Origin: JBGTFE01 sp041747435
GTDB lineage: Bacteria > Acidobacteriota > Blastocatellia > Pyrinomonadales > Pyrinomonadaceae
Direction: 5' to 3'
Assembly: GCA_041747435.1 (NCBI GenBank)
Contig: JBGTFE010000026.1
Coordinates: 1 to 55,071 of the forward strand
Length of the DNA: 55,071 bases
The notes under the pieces are model-generated. The model made no database searches. It was not told where the DNA came from and worked only from the letters and a program-made list of their open reading frames with translations. Numbering within the stretch: the stretch's first letter is position 1; each line of letters opens with the position of its first letter. Below are positions 1 through 9,280 of this stretch, piece by piece. The position numbers were made by a program, and so were the translations under genes.

Positions 1-4
1 TTTT

Positions 5-649
<645 letters not shown>

Positions 650-653
<4 letters not shown>

Positions 654-2044
654 AACCAAAAATGACAACGCCTGTAAAAGCCCTAAGCCTCGGCGATATG
701 ATTCGTGATCGCCGGGGCACATTTATCTATCGCGTTGTCGTTTTTATCTTTAGCGTCGCCCTAAAACTCTTTTTCCGCCGGATCGAGACAGTGAATTCCG
801 AGATCGTTCCAAAAGATGAAGCGATAATTTTTGTGATGAATCATCCGAACGGCTTGATCGATCCGGCGCTCGTTTTTGTCGCGCTTCCGCGCAAAATTTC
901 CTTTCTGGCAAAATCTACGCTGTTTCGAATCCCGGTGATTTCGTTTCTGCTGCGAACCGTCGAAGCTTTGCCGCTTTATCGGCGCGTCGATGCCGGCGAA
1001 GACGTTTCAAAAAATCAGGGAACTTTTTCGCTCGTACGCGAAATGCTAAAAAAAGGCGGCGCGATCGCGATATTTCCCGAGGGTGTTTCGCATAACGAAA
1101 CAAAGCTTCAGCCTTTGAAAACCGGCGCGGCGCGAATTGCGCTCGGCACGGTTTCTACCGGACGTGATCCGGCTTCGCTCAATTTGAAAATCGTTCCGGT
1201 CGGACTTTTTTACACGAGCAAGACCACCTTTCGGAGCGAAACTCTGCTCCATTTTGGCGAGCCTTTCGCGGTTTCTCCGGTCGAACTCGATAATAGCGGA
1301 CAACCTTCGCGCGACGCGGTGCGGAAATTAAACGCAAGAATCGAAGTTGCCCTTAGGGAGGTTACGCTTAACGCCGAAACCGAAGCCGAGCTTGAGCGCG
1401 CAAATCAGGCGGCAGAGCTGTTTTTAAGTGCTTACGAAGGAATAAATTTGGAGTTGAGTTTGGCGGAAAAATTCCATTTTTTAAAGCGTTTCGGTTCCGA
1501 ACGCGCGACAGAGCAAACCGATGAAGAATTAGGACAAAAATTAACAAACTACGAAGAAAAACTGCGCGAATTTAACATCGAACCCGAAAATCTCTCGCTG
1601 GCAAGTCACTCGTTCTGGTACGTTTTTCGGCATTTTCTGCTTCACGTTTGGCTGCTTTTGCTTTTTTTGCCGATCACTCTTGTAGGCATTATTCTTCATT
1701 TTCCGGCGTATCAGATCGGCAGAATTCTCGCGTTTTACTACACGCATCACGGCGTCGATGACGTTGTTTCGACCGTAAAGATCCTATCGGCGATGCTGCT
1801 TATGCCTCTGACGTGGCTTATTTTGGCAGTCGTTTTTTATTTCGTTTGGGATTGGAAGGTCGCACTGCTTTCGCTTCCACTCGCCGTTTTCAGCGGTTAC
1901 GCCGCGATGCGATCACTCGAAGAGGTCGAAGATTTGCGCGGCTGGTTTCGCGCGGTGCGGCTTTTTTATTTAAAGCGCGCGAAATTTTTGCAGCTCTTGA
2001 CGGAACGGCGCGCGCTTCATGAAGCTCTAAAAGTAAAAAAGTGA
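650..2044 (+). CDS. PlsC-like 1-acyl-glycerol-phosphate acyltransferase
   Basis: Probable membrane acyltransferase of the LPLAT/PlsC superfamily, transferring an acyl chain to a glycerophosphate-type acceptor. The acyltransferase motif NHPNGLID (a variant of NHxxxxD) lies near residue 65 and FPEG near residue 142. The C-terminal third has several hydrophobic segments (about residues 325-420, for example LLLLFLPITLVGIIL), so the protein is membrane-anchored. At 464 residues it is longer than classical PlsC (about 240), matching the long-form family with an extra C-terminal membrane domain. The TTG at 650 overlaps the recR stop; an ATG at 662 is an equally good start. Exact substrate cannot be read from sequence. 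Confidence 0.82.
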
Positions 2045-2125
2045 AAAAAGTTTGAAAAGTGAAAAAGTTATCACGCAAAGCTCAAGCAGCTTTTTCACCT
2101 TTTCACTCTTTCACTTTCTAACACT
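2041..2125. terminator. imperfect hairpin between convergent genes
   Basis: The gap between the convergent acyltransferase and pyrE genes holds GTGAAAAAG-type repeats on the left and matching CTTTTTCAC-type repeats on the right, which can fold into an imperfect AT-rich hairpin. A role as bidirectional terminator is inference from position and shape. Confidence 0.4.
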
Positions 2126-2743
2126 CTAAAATCGAACAATTTCTTCCTCGGCTTCCGAAGCGCTTCGCGACTTTTTCCATTCGTCTTCCGTTTCGTAGAA
2201 ATTCACATCGAATTCCATTAGACTTTTCACCGGAATCCCGTCAAATTCGCTTGGTGAATCTTCAAATCTTACGATTGCGCCAATGCCGATAATTTCTGTG
2301 CCGAAGCCGTTTACGAGATCGATCGTTTCGCGGATCGCACGCCCCGAGCGCAAAATGTCATCAACGATTATTGCGGGAAAAACGTCGCCTTCGCCAATAT
2401 ACTGCCGAAACTGACGCTTGCCTTCTTCGATCTCCGCCCAATAGATCTGGTGCGCGCTGAGCGCTTCGCGAACGCCGAACGCGACCATAATGCCGCCCGG
2501 ACTCGGACTGATCACGGAAACATTCGGCAACTGGCTGGATATCGATTTTTGCATTCTGAAAAGGCGGCTCAAACCGACCGATAATATTCTCGCATTGTCG
2601 TAATAACGAAATGCCAGCGGCATTTGAAAATAGTGCGACGCATGTTTTCCGTTCGGATAAACGAAATGACCTTTACGGTATGCCCCGGTATTTTGAAGAA
2701 TATTCATTATCGAATCGGGCGATGGAATCAAATCTAAAGACAT
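2126..2743 (-). CDS. pyrE: orotate phosphoribosyltransferase-like protein
   Basis: Type I phosphoribosyltransferase resembling orotate phosphoribosyltransferase, which joins orotate and PRPP to make orotidine 5'-monophosphate in pyrimidine synthesis. The PRPP-binding signature is clear (AIIVDDILRSGRAI, about residues 124-137). The N-terminal part (GHFVYPNGKHASHYFQMPLA) fits the OPRT substrate hood. The start is set at the ATG preceded by AAAGGAG 8 bp upstream; an upstream extension of 21 residues has no such signal. The gene follows the NUDIX gene on the same strand. The C-terminal tail (SASEAEEEIVRF) is acidic. An orphan phosphoribosyltransferase of other specificity is possible. Confidence 0.8.
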   Translation of the reverse strand: MSLDLIPSPDSIMNILQNTGAYRKGHFVYPNGKHASHYFQMPLAFRYYDNARILSVGLSRLFRMQKSISSQLPNVSVISPSPGGIMVAFGVREALSAHQIYWAEIEEGKRQFRQYIGEGDVFPAIIVDDILRSGRAIRETIDLVNGFGTEIIGIGAIVRFEDSPSEFDGIPVKSLMEFDVNFYETEDEWKKSRSASEAEEEIVRF

Positions 2744-2749
2744 TTTTTT

Positions 2750-2760
2750 GGCTCCTTTGT
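2750..2760 (-). promoter_or_regulatory. ribosome-binding site deciding the pyrE start
   Basis: On the minus strand the sequence reads ACAAAGGAGCC followed by a short A-run and ATG. It is one of the few strong Shine-Dalgarno sites in the window and supports the start at 2743 rather than 2806. Confidence 0.75.
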
Positions 2761-2802
2761 ATCGAAGTAATATATTGAGTTTAATTTCCAGAAAAGTTTT
2801 TA

Positions 2803-3258
2803 TCAAATTTCTCCGCTCAAAACTTGCCGGATAAGCATTTTTTGAAGCGGAAGCAAGTCGTCGGGCAATTCATCCGGCTTGAACCATCCGATCGAAGTTA
2901 TCTCTCGGCTTTTGATTTTTGCCGGGCTGTCTGCTTCGGCATAAAAGAAAAATTCTATATGACTTCCGGCGATTTTTATTCGCAATAACCGGATGTTTTT
3001 GAGCTCGAGTCCGATCTCCTCGCGCAATTCGCGACGGAGCGCTTCGTCAGCCTGCTCGCCGTATTCGAGAAATCCGCCCGGAATCCCCCAACGCGGACCG
3101 GGTCGCAACCAGTGTTCAAGAAGCAAAATTTCCTTCTCGCCGTTGGCAATAACCGCGCCCGCCGACGCACTAAATTTTTTCTGCAGTGAACGGATCAATC
3201 TCACGCGAAAATTTCGCGGCATTTTATCCAAAACCAATCCGATGATTTTCCTGAGCAT
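2803..3258 (-). CDS. NUDIX hydrolase
   Basis: Small cytoplasmic NUDIX-family pyrophosphohydrolase, acting on a nucleoside diphosphate linked to another group. The Nudix box is complete at about residues 61-83 (GGFLEYGEQADEALRRELRE then EIGL), giving the GX5EX7REUXEEXGU pattern. The protein begins with a basic amphipathic stretch before the Nudix fold. The ATG at 3258 has AAAAGGTG upstream, so it is preferred over a TTG 21 bp earlier. Located directly upstream of pyrE on the same strand, probably one transcript. The substrate cannot be predicted. Confidence 0.88.
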   Translation of the reverse strand: MLRKIIGLVLDKMPRNFRVRLIRSLQKKFSASAGAVIANGEKEILLLEHWLRPGPRWGIPGGFLEYGEQADEALRRELREEIGLELKNIRLLRIKIAGSHIEFFFYAEADSPAKIKSREITSIGWFKPDELPDDLLPLQKMLIRQVLSGEI

Positions 3259-3408
3259 TAAGGCACCTTTTTTCCTCAAAATTACGTCAAAAAATCTTCC
3301 GAAATCTTTGGAAATTTACCACGGTTAAACATTTTTTAAATATGACAGCGAGATTTTATTCGAAGTCTCGCGCCCGCAAGTATTCTAAATAATCTCACGG
3401 AGTTTTCA

Positions 3409-5391
3409 ATGTCAAAGAAATTTTCTTTTTTGCAAATTTTCTTTTCGGTGCTTTTCTTCGTCTTTCCCGTTTTCGGACAAGATCTTCAAAGCGAGCTCGG
3501 CGATCGGTTTACGAGATATGATCTTGTCCGCCTCAATGATCGAGATGTGCGCCGCGGAAGCGAAGGTCAGACGATAGTCTCGGTTCGCACTTCGAAACGC
3601 GATTTTGATCTGGTTTTGACGCCGCGCGATTTGCGTTCGCCGCGCTATAAAGCTGAAGATTCGAGCGCAGAAGGCGTTCGTCAACTCAAAATGATGGCTG
3701 TTAACACCTTCAAAGGGAAAATTTCGGGCGACGGGGCTTCGCAGGTTCGCCTCACGATGGCAGGCACAAAGATCGAGGGATATTTTGCGTCGAACGGTGA
3801 AAAATTCTTTATCGAATCCGCTCAAAAATATTCGCGCTTTGCCGCGTCGGGCGACCTTGTACTTTATCGCGAACAAGACGCGCGTAAAGATTTCAGCCTT
3901 TTCTGCGAAACGGATATCGGTGCAAAGATCGAACGCGGAAAAGGGATCGCAGCGGCAGGCGTCGCGAACAGAATGCCGGGAATGCGCATTATCGAGATCG
4001 CAACCGAAGCGGATTTCGAATATGTTTCGCTGCTTTCGTCGTCTTTACAGGCAAATAACGAGATTTTGAGCATTTTGAATATGGCGGAAGGCGTTTTTGA
4101 AAGCGAGCTCGGCTATACTTTCAGCGTCGTTTATCAACACACATGGTCAACCGCCGATCCGTTTTTTGCGACGAGTCATCAGGGACTCCTCGCAGCTTTT
4201 AAAGACCATTGGAACGCTAATTTTCCTGCTTCACAACATCCGCGCGACACGGCGCATCTTTTCACGGGCAAAAATTACGCGCTTTCCGCAGGATACGCAT
4301 TTATCGGCGTCGTTTGTTCGAATCCGGCATTTGCATACGGCTTTAGCGGCTATATCGACTGGGCGCCCGCAAAATTTTTAGTTACTACGCATGAGATCGG
4401 ACACAATCTCGGCGCAAATCACGCAGATGCACCGCAGGTCTGCGCAAACACGTTGATGAATACGCAGTTAACCGGCGGAACGCCCCTAACGTTTTGCGCG
4501 TTTTCGAGAAATGAAATTACAAATTTTGTGTCGGCGAATGGTTCGTGCCTGAACAATTTCGTCGGCGCGCCCTGCGATTTTGACGGCGATGGCAAAACCG
4601 ATCTTTCGATATTCCGCGCGCCGGTTGGCGAATGGTGGTATTCGAAGAGCACGAATGGCGGCAACGCCGCATTTCAGTTCGGAAATTCCGCCGACCGCAT
4701 TATGCCCGCCGATTTCACAGGCGACGGGAAAACCGATGTTGCGCTATTTCGTCCGGCTTCGGGCGAGTGGTTTGTTTTGCGCAGCGAGGACGCAAGCTAT
4801 TATGCGTTCCCATTTGGAACATCCGGCGATATTCCCGCGCCCGCCGATTTTGACGGCGACGGGAAAGCGGACGCAGCCGTTTTTCGCCCCGCAAACGCGG
4901 TATGGTATATCTTGCGCTCGTCAGGCGGCGTAGCCATTCTGCAATTCGGCGCAAACGGCGATGTGCCGGTCGTTGCGGATTACGACGGAGACGGAAAAGC
5001 CGACGTAGCGATATATCGTCCGTCGAACGGTCAATGGTGGGTGATGGGGACGACAAGCGGAACGGTCGCGTTTACGTTTGGCGTTGCCGATGACAAACCG
5101 GTCGCCTCCGATTACACCGGCGACGGCAAAGCGGACATTGCGATCTTTCGACCTTCAAACGGGTATTGGTACGTTTTAAGAAGTGAAGATACCAGCTATT
5201 ACGCCGCGCCTTTCGGCATCAGCACCGATATTCCTTCGCCGGGCGATTATGACGGCGACGGCAAAGCGGATTTCGCCGTTTTCAGACCTTCCGGCGCAGT
5301 CTGGTACGTTAACAAAAGTACGGGCGGAACTCTGATTCAGCAGTTCGGCTTGCCGGGCGATAAGCCCGTTCCTTCGGCTTTCGTACCGTAG
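3409..5391 (+). CDS. secreted zinc metalloprotease with FG-GAP repeats
   Basis: A 660-residue exported protein. Residues 1-23 form a Sec signal peptide (basic SKK, long Phe/Leu core, FGQ cleavage site). A reprolysin/M12-like catalytic centre HEIGHNLGANH lies at residues 328-338, with zinc ligands His328, His332, His338 and Glu329 as catalytic base; the downstream Met-turn is probably in NTLMN. From about residue 388 there are six FG-GAP/VCBS-like repeats of about 46 residues, each with a calcium-binding DxDGDGK motif followed by D(V/L/I)AxFRP and a W/Y-rich strand. This suggests a beta-propeller for substrate or surface binding. Stands alone, with a good terminator behind it. The substrate is unknown. 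Confidence 0.85.
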   Translation: MSKKFSFLQIFFSVLFFVFPVFGQDLQSELGDRFTRYDLVRLNDRDVRRGSEGQTIVSVRTSKRDFDLVLTPRDLRSPRYKAEDSSAEGVRQLKMMAVNTFKGKISGDGASQVRLTMAGTKIEGYFASNGEKFFIESAQKYSRFAASGDLVLYREQDARKDFSLFCETDIGAKIERGKGIAAAGVANRMPGMRIIEIATEADFEYVSLLSSSLQANNEILSILNMAEGVFESELGYTFSVVYQHTWSTADPFFATSHQGLLAAFKDHWNANFPASQHPRDTAHLFTGKNYALSAGYAFIGVVCSNPAFAYGFSGYIDWAPAKFLVTTHEIGHNLGANHADAPQVCANTLMNTQLTGGTPLTFCAFSRNEITNFVSANGSCLNNFVGAPCDFDGDGKTDLSIFRAPVGEWWYSKSTNGGNAAFQFGNSADRIMPADFTGDGKTDVALFRPASGEWFVLRSEDASYYAFPFGTSGDIPAPADFDGDGKADAAVFRPANAVWYILRSSGGVAILQFGANGDVPVVADYDGDGKADVAIYRPSNGQWWVMGTTSGTVAFTFGVADDKPVASDYTGDGKADIAIFRPSNGYWYVLRSEDTSYYAAPFGISTDIPSPGDYDGDGKADFAVFRPSGAVWYVNKSTGGTLIQQFGLPGDKPVPSAFVP

Positions 5392-5414
5392 GTTCGATTC
5401 TAATTACATAAGAA

Positions 5415-5444
5415 AAAAAGGAGCGATTTCTACCGCTCCTTTTT
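5415..5444 (+). terminator. rho-independent terminator after metalloprotease
   Basis: A perfect 11-bp inverted repeat, AAAAAGGAGCG with CGCTCCTTTTT, around an 8-base loop, with further T-rich sequence behind it. It lies 24 bp after the metalloprotease stop. The A- and T-runs make it usable in both directions. Confidence 0.85.
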
Positions 5445-5538
5445 GCTTTTTGCGCTCGAACCGGCGATCATTTCGACGCCTGGGATTGAAATCGTTTGAT
5501 ATGATTATCTCCAAAACGCTGTTGTTGACACCTTTTGT

Positions 5539-5958
5539 ATGTTAAGCGAACCTGAACAGTATTTTTTAGCAAGAGCCAAAATCGGCGAAATTTTTTCCTG
5601 GGAGCAAGTTTCGGAAGTTCACAAGACCAGAAACGGCGTTTATCAGCGCGGCGGAAAGCTTATTTCGCTTCTTACTGATTTCGGCAAAATAAATCCTTGT
5701 TATCCCGATTTTCACGGTGCAACGCAAGAAACTATTTTTTATACCGGCGCCGGCAGACGCGGCGATCAACGGCTCGATTCTTGTAACCAAGCTTTATTCA
5801 ACGCGATCGAATCGCGTCATAAAGTCCCGCTTTTTAACAAACTCGCGGTCGGGCGCTGGCAGTTTCTCGGCTTCTGGCGCGTTAAGGACGGAAAATTTAT
5901 TTTTGACGAAGCGCAAAAAAGAATGGTTTGGAAGTTCGAACTCGCGCGAATTCGCTAA
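5539..5958 (+). CDS. small SRA/YDG-like domain protein
   Basis: A 139-residue cytoplasmic protein without signal peptide. The central part (YTGAGRRGDQ, then a conserved NQALFNAI helix and the GRWQFLGFWRV strand) resembles the SRA/YDG fold that reads modified cytosines in DNA and is found fused to McrA-type nucleases. Here it stands alone, with no nuclease beside it. Identification is by motif resemblance only; another PUA-like domain is possible. It lies convergent to proC with a 9-bp gap. No clear ribosome-binding site is visible. Confidence 0.5.
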   Translation: MLSEPEQYFLARAKIGEIFSWEQVSEVHKTRNGVYQRGGKLISLLTDFGKINPCYPDFHGATQETIFYTGAGRRGDQRLDSCNQALFNAIESRHKVPLFNKLAVGRWQFLGFWRVKDGKFIFDEAQKRMVWKFELARIR

Positions 5959-5967
5959 ATCACTTGG

Positions 5968-6810
5968 TCACTTCTTTTGCCCGAGCGCGACCGCGCGCTG
6001 ATACGCCGCGTAAACGGCTTTTGAGAGAACCGTTCGCAGTCCGCCTTTTTCCATTTGATAGATCGCGTCTGCCGAAGTTCCGCCCGGCGAAGTTACCATA
6101 TTTCTTAACTCAGCGGGATGTTTGTGTGATTCCATCGCGAACAAAACAGCGCCGAGCATCGTCTCCTGCACGAGATCTTTCGCCATCTCGCGCGAAAATC
6201 CGAGATGAACTCCGGCATCGGTCAAAGCTTCCATAACCATAAAAATATATGTCGGACCGGTTGCCGAAAGCGACGTCGCCATATCGATCATATTTTCGGT
6301 TTCGACGTAAAGCTCTTTCCCAAGCGCGCTCAAAAGCGCTTTGATCTGCGCTTGATCGGCGCCGGAAACGTTTTCGGTGCATGTCCATGCAGTAATTCCC
6401 GCGCCGATCTGCGAAGGCGTGTTCGGCATCGCGCGGACGATCTTTTGATTGTTCAGCGCGTCGCTAATCGTTTCGATCTTTGCGCCCGCAACGATCGATA
6501 ACACGATTTGATCCGGAGCGACCACGCCCTTCAGTTCGTCAAGTATCTTATTCAGGCGCTGCGGTTTGACGCACAGCGCGACGATCGAATTCCCGCCTTT
6601 GCGAACTGCTTCGACCGCGGCGGAATTCTGCTCGCCGACGCCGATTCCGTATTTCTCGCTCAACTCGCGTCGGCGGTTTTCGCGCGGGTGCGTCGCGACG
6701 ATCTGTTCGGGCGCAACGAGCTTTTTTCGCAGTAGCCCGGCTATCATTGATTCCGCCATCACGCCGCAGCCAATGATCGCGAGTTTTGTGTTTACTAATT
6801 TGTTTTCCAT
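5968..6810 (-). CDS. proC: pyrroline-5-carboxylate reductase
   Basis: Last step of proline synthesis: NAD(P)H-dependent reduction of 1-pyrroline-5-carboxylate to proline in the cytoplasm. A Rossmann motif near the N-terminus (AIIGCGVMAESM), a conserved core (MPNTPSQIGAG) and the C-terminal signature region (VTSPGGTSADAI...MEKGGLRTVL) are all typical of ProC. The start at ATG 6810 puts the nucleotide-binding strand where it is expected; a longer frame reaching 6855 adds 15 residues with no family support. It diverges from tyrS with only 59 bp between starts, so the two promoters must be packed together. Confidence 0.95.
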   Translation of the reverse strand: MENKLVNTKLAIIGCGVMAESMIAGLLRKKLVAPEQIVATHPRENRRRELSEKYGIGVGEQNSAAVEAVRKGGNSIVALCVKPQRLNKILDELKGVVAPDQIVLSIVAGAKIETISDALNNQKIVRAMPNTPSQIGAGITAWTCTENVSGADQAQIKALLSALGKELYVETENMIDMATSLSATGPTYIFMVMEALTDAGVHLGFSREMAKDLVQETMLGAVLFAMESHKHPAELRNMVTSPGGTSADAIYQMEKGGLRTVLSKAVYAAYQRAVALGQKK

Positions 6811-6869
6811 AAAATCCGAATTGTTAATCGCAAATTGTTCGTGCAAAATATCCAATTAACAGTAAACCT

Positions 6870-8069
6870 ATGACGATAGACGAACAAATCGAATTTATCA
6901 AAAAAGGCGCGGTTGACGTGATCCGCGAGGAAGATTTGCGAGTCAAGCTGACGCGAAGCGCGAAAAGCGGAAAGCCTTTGCGCGTAAAGCTCGGCGCCGA
7001 TCCGACCGCGCCGGACATTCATCTCGGGCACACTGTTGTTATTAGGAAGCTGAAAGCGTTTCAGGAACTCGGACACACCGTAATTTTTTTGATCGGCGAT
7101 TTTACCGGAATGATCGGCGATCCTTCGGGCAAAAACGCGACGCGTCCGCCGCTCGTCCGAGATGAGATCAACGCCAACGCCGAAACCTACAAAGCGCAGA
7201 TCTTTAAACTTCTCGACCCGGAAAAAACCGAGATTCGATTTAATTCGGAATGGTTTGACGCGCTCGGCTCGGACGGTTTTATAAAGCTCGCATCACACAC
7301 GACGGTCAAACAAATTCTCGAACGCGATGATTTCGAGAAAAGAATGAAAGCGGAAAAACCGATCGCGCTTCACGAGCTTCTTTATCCGCTCGTTCAAGGA
7401 TACGATTCGGTCGCGCTCGAAGCCGACGTCGAGCTCGGCGGCACCGATCAGAAATTTAATTTGCTTGTTGGAAGAAATCTGCAGCGCGAATACGGACAGG
7501 AACCGCAAGTGATAATCACGACTCCGTTGCTTGAAGGTCTCGACGGCGTAAACAAGATGTCAAAATCGCTCGATAATTATGTTGGAATCGATGAAGCGCC
7601 AAATGAAATGTTTGGAAAAGTAATGTCCATCTCGGACGATTTGATGTGGAAATATTACGAGCTTTTGACCGATCTTTCGCCGCCTGAGATCGAAGCGTTA
7701 AAAACCGGCGGCGAAAATCCGCGCGATCTAAAAGTCGATCTGGCAAAATTTATTATCAAAGACTTTCATTCTCAGCAAGCCGCGAAAGAAGCCGAAAATG
7801 ATTTCATCGCGCGTTTTGTCAAAAAGGAAATTCCGGATGAAATTGAAGAAAAAACAGTCGTGGGCGCAAATTGGAATCTCGCTGAGCTTTTGGCGGAGAC
7901 GCATCTTGCCGCGTCGAAAGGCGAAGCAAAACGTTTGATCGAACAAGGCGGCGTGAAAATAAACGGCGAAAAAGCGTCGGACGCGAAAGCTGAAATTGCT
8001 TTGAAGGAAGAAGTTTTAATCCAAGTAGGCAAGCGCAAATTCCTGAGAGTGAAGGGAAACGGAAATTAG
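6870..8069 (+). CDS. tyrS: tyrosine-tRNA ligase
   Basis: Class I aminoacyl-tRNA synthetase charging tRNA-Tyr. The HIGH-type motif is PDIHLGH and the KMSKS motif is intact (NKMSKSLDN). The C-terminal portion (about residues 335-396) is an S4 RNA-binding domain (LAASKGEAKRLIEQGGVKING). The 399-residue length and motif spacing fit the TyrS2/TyrZ-like branch rather than the E. coli-like branch. Start ATG at 6870. It is followed by a run of palindromic repeats. Confidence 0.96.
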   Translation: MTIDEQIEFIKKGAVDVIREEDLRVKLTRSAKSGKPLRVKLGADPTAPDIHLGHTVVIRKLKAFQELGHTVIFLIGDFTGMIGDPSGKNATRPPLVRDEINANAETYKAQIFKLLDPEKTEIRFNSEWFDALGSDGFIKLASHTTVKQILERDDFEKRMKAEKPIALHELLYPLVQGYDSVALEADVELGGTDQKFNLLVGRNLQREYGQEPQVIITTPLLEGLDGVNKMSKSLDNYVGIDEAPNEMFGKVMSISDDLMWKYYELLTDLSPPEIEALKTGGENPRDLKVDLAKFIIKDFHSQQAAKEAENDFIARFVKKEIPDEIEEKTVVGANWNLAELLAETHLAASKGEAKRLIEQGGVKINGEKASDAKAEIALKEEVLIQVGKRKFLRVKGNGN

Positions 8070-8090
8070 CCGTCGAAGACGGCGGCAGCA

Positions 8091-8243
8091 TTTAGCCACA
8101 GGCGCAAGCCTGTGGTAGCGGTTAAAATAGGAATTGAGCTATCGAAGATAGCGACAGAAAATCGTTCGCGGGTGATTCTGTCGCCCGCGATGCGGGCTTG
8201 CACGAGTTTTTTTGACTGTTCCAGGCTTGCGCCTGTGGCTAAA
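8091..8243. repeat. REP-like inverted repeat cluster (family D)
   Basis: The left arm, TTTAGCCACAGGCGCAAGCC at 8091, is exactly mirrored by a right arm at 8222-8243. Each arm is itself a palindrome (CCACAGGC/GCCTGTGG). Between them lie two more small hairpins: GCTATCGAAGATAGC and GCCCGCGATGCGGGC. The unit looks like a REPIN or a mosaic of several short palindromic elements filling the tyrS to RDD-gene gap. The gap contains no gene. Confidence 0.8.
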
Positions 8244-8327
8244 CTCTTTCACTCGCGTTGCGAGTTTGGGGAATAATATTCAACGATCAAACTGAAGAAT
8301 TACAAATTTAAAATCGCTAAACACCGA

Positions 8328-9176
8328 ATGCCGCAAATAATCGAAACCGAAGAAACTTTGATCATCGAAACGCCCGAGCGCGTGCCGCTCGCATTTGCGC
8401 TGGCGTCGATCGGCAATCGTTTTCTCGCGGTTGCGATCGATCATTTTATTCAGTATTTTACGATCTTTGTCGTTGCTTGGGCGCTGCTGAGTCTAGCCGA
8501 CGCGGGAAATCCTTTTACCGAGAGCAATGCTGCGGATGCGTTTCAGAATATGTCCAAATGGACGCTTGCTCTCACAATACTTGTCGTTTTTGCGCTTTTT
8601 GCCGGTTATTTTATTTTCTTCGAATGGCTTTGGAACGGGCAAACGCCGGGCAAAAAGCTTTTGAAATTGCGCGTGATCCGCGAAGACGGACGCCCGATCA
8701 CGCTTTGGGAAGCGATCGCGCGAAATCTCCTTCGCATTTGCGACGCGATTCCCGGATTTTTTCTGCCGATCTATTCGATCGGTTTGGTTTCGATATTCGC
8801 GAGCAGCCGCGATCAGCGCATCGGCGATATGTTTGCCGGAACGGTCGTCGTCCGCGAACGAACCGACGAAGCGCCGACATTTGCCGAAACTTTTTCAAAT
8901 CCGGTCAACGATGCCGCGTTTCGTCGTGTTCAAAAGCGAACCGATTTTCGCGCCGATGTGAGCGTGCTTAATGAACGCGAGATCGAGGTCGTCGAATCTT
9001 TTTTGCGCCGTCGCTGGGATTTGAACGACCGTCAGCGCCTTTGGATGGCGTGGCGCGTGGCTCTTCCGCTGATGTATAAATTAAAACCGAATTACGATTT
9101 GGGAACTTTTAGCTATGAAGGATTTCTCGAAGAGATCGTTCACCGATTTCATGCAAAGCAGAGATTTTTGAATTAA
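8328..9176 (+). CDS. RDD family membrane protein
   Basis: Integral membrane protein with an RDD domain (about residues 20-175): the defining Arg in GNRFLAVAIDH with its Asp, then hydrophobic segments at about 43-62, 82-103 and 145-160, and the typical WNGQTPGKKLLKLRV strand between them. The C-terminal 100 residues are soluble and charged (for example EREIEVVESFLRRRWDL). RDD proteins are poorly characterised; some are linked to ion or osmolyte transport. The gene stands between two repeat clusters with no obvious operon partner. Confidence 0.85.
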   Translation: MPQIIETEETLIIETPERVPLAFALASIGNRFLAVAIDHFIQYFTIFVVAWALLSLADAGNPFTESNAADAFQNMSKWTLALTILVVFALFAGYFIFFEWLWNGQTPGKKLLKLRVIREDGRPITLWEAIARNLLRICDAIPGFFLPIYSIGLVSIFASSRDQRIGDMFAGTVVVRERTDEAPTFAETFSNPVNDAAFRRVQKRTDFRADVSVLNEREIEVVESFLRRRWDLNDRQRLWMAWRVALPLMYKLKPNYDLGTFSYEGFLEEIVHRFHAKQRFLN

Positions 9177-9179
9177 TAT

Positions 9180-9272
9180 GTCAGAACCGGAAGCGGTAGC
9201 GCCCGGTTGAACTTTGCTATTGAAATCATGAAAATCAGCATTTAACAGGTCGCTACCGCTCGCTGTTCTGAC
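9180..9272. repeat. solo REPIN, family B
   Basis: Left arm GTCAGAACCGGAAGCGGTAG and right arm GGTCGCTACCGCTCGCTGTT followed by CTGAC are inverted copies of each other around a 25-30 bp AT-rich core. The same arms flank the RAYT transposase gene at 48758. This is therefore a non-autonomous copy of that element. It ends 8 bp before the start codon of the downstream epimerase. Confidence 0.88.
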
Positions 9273-9280
9273 GGACAATT

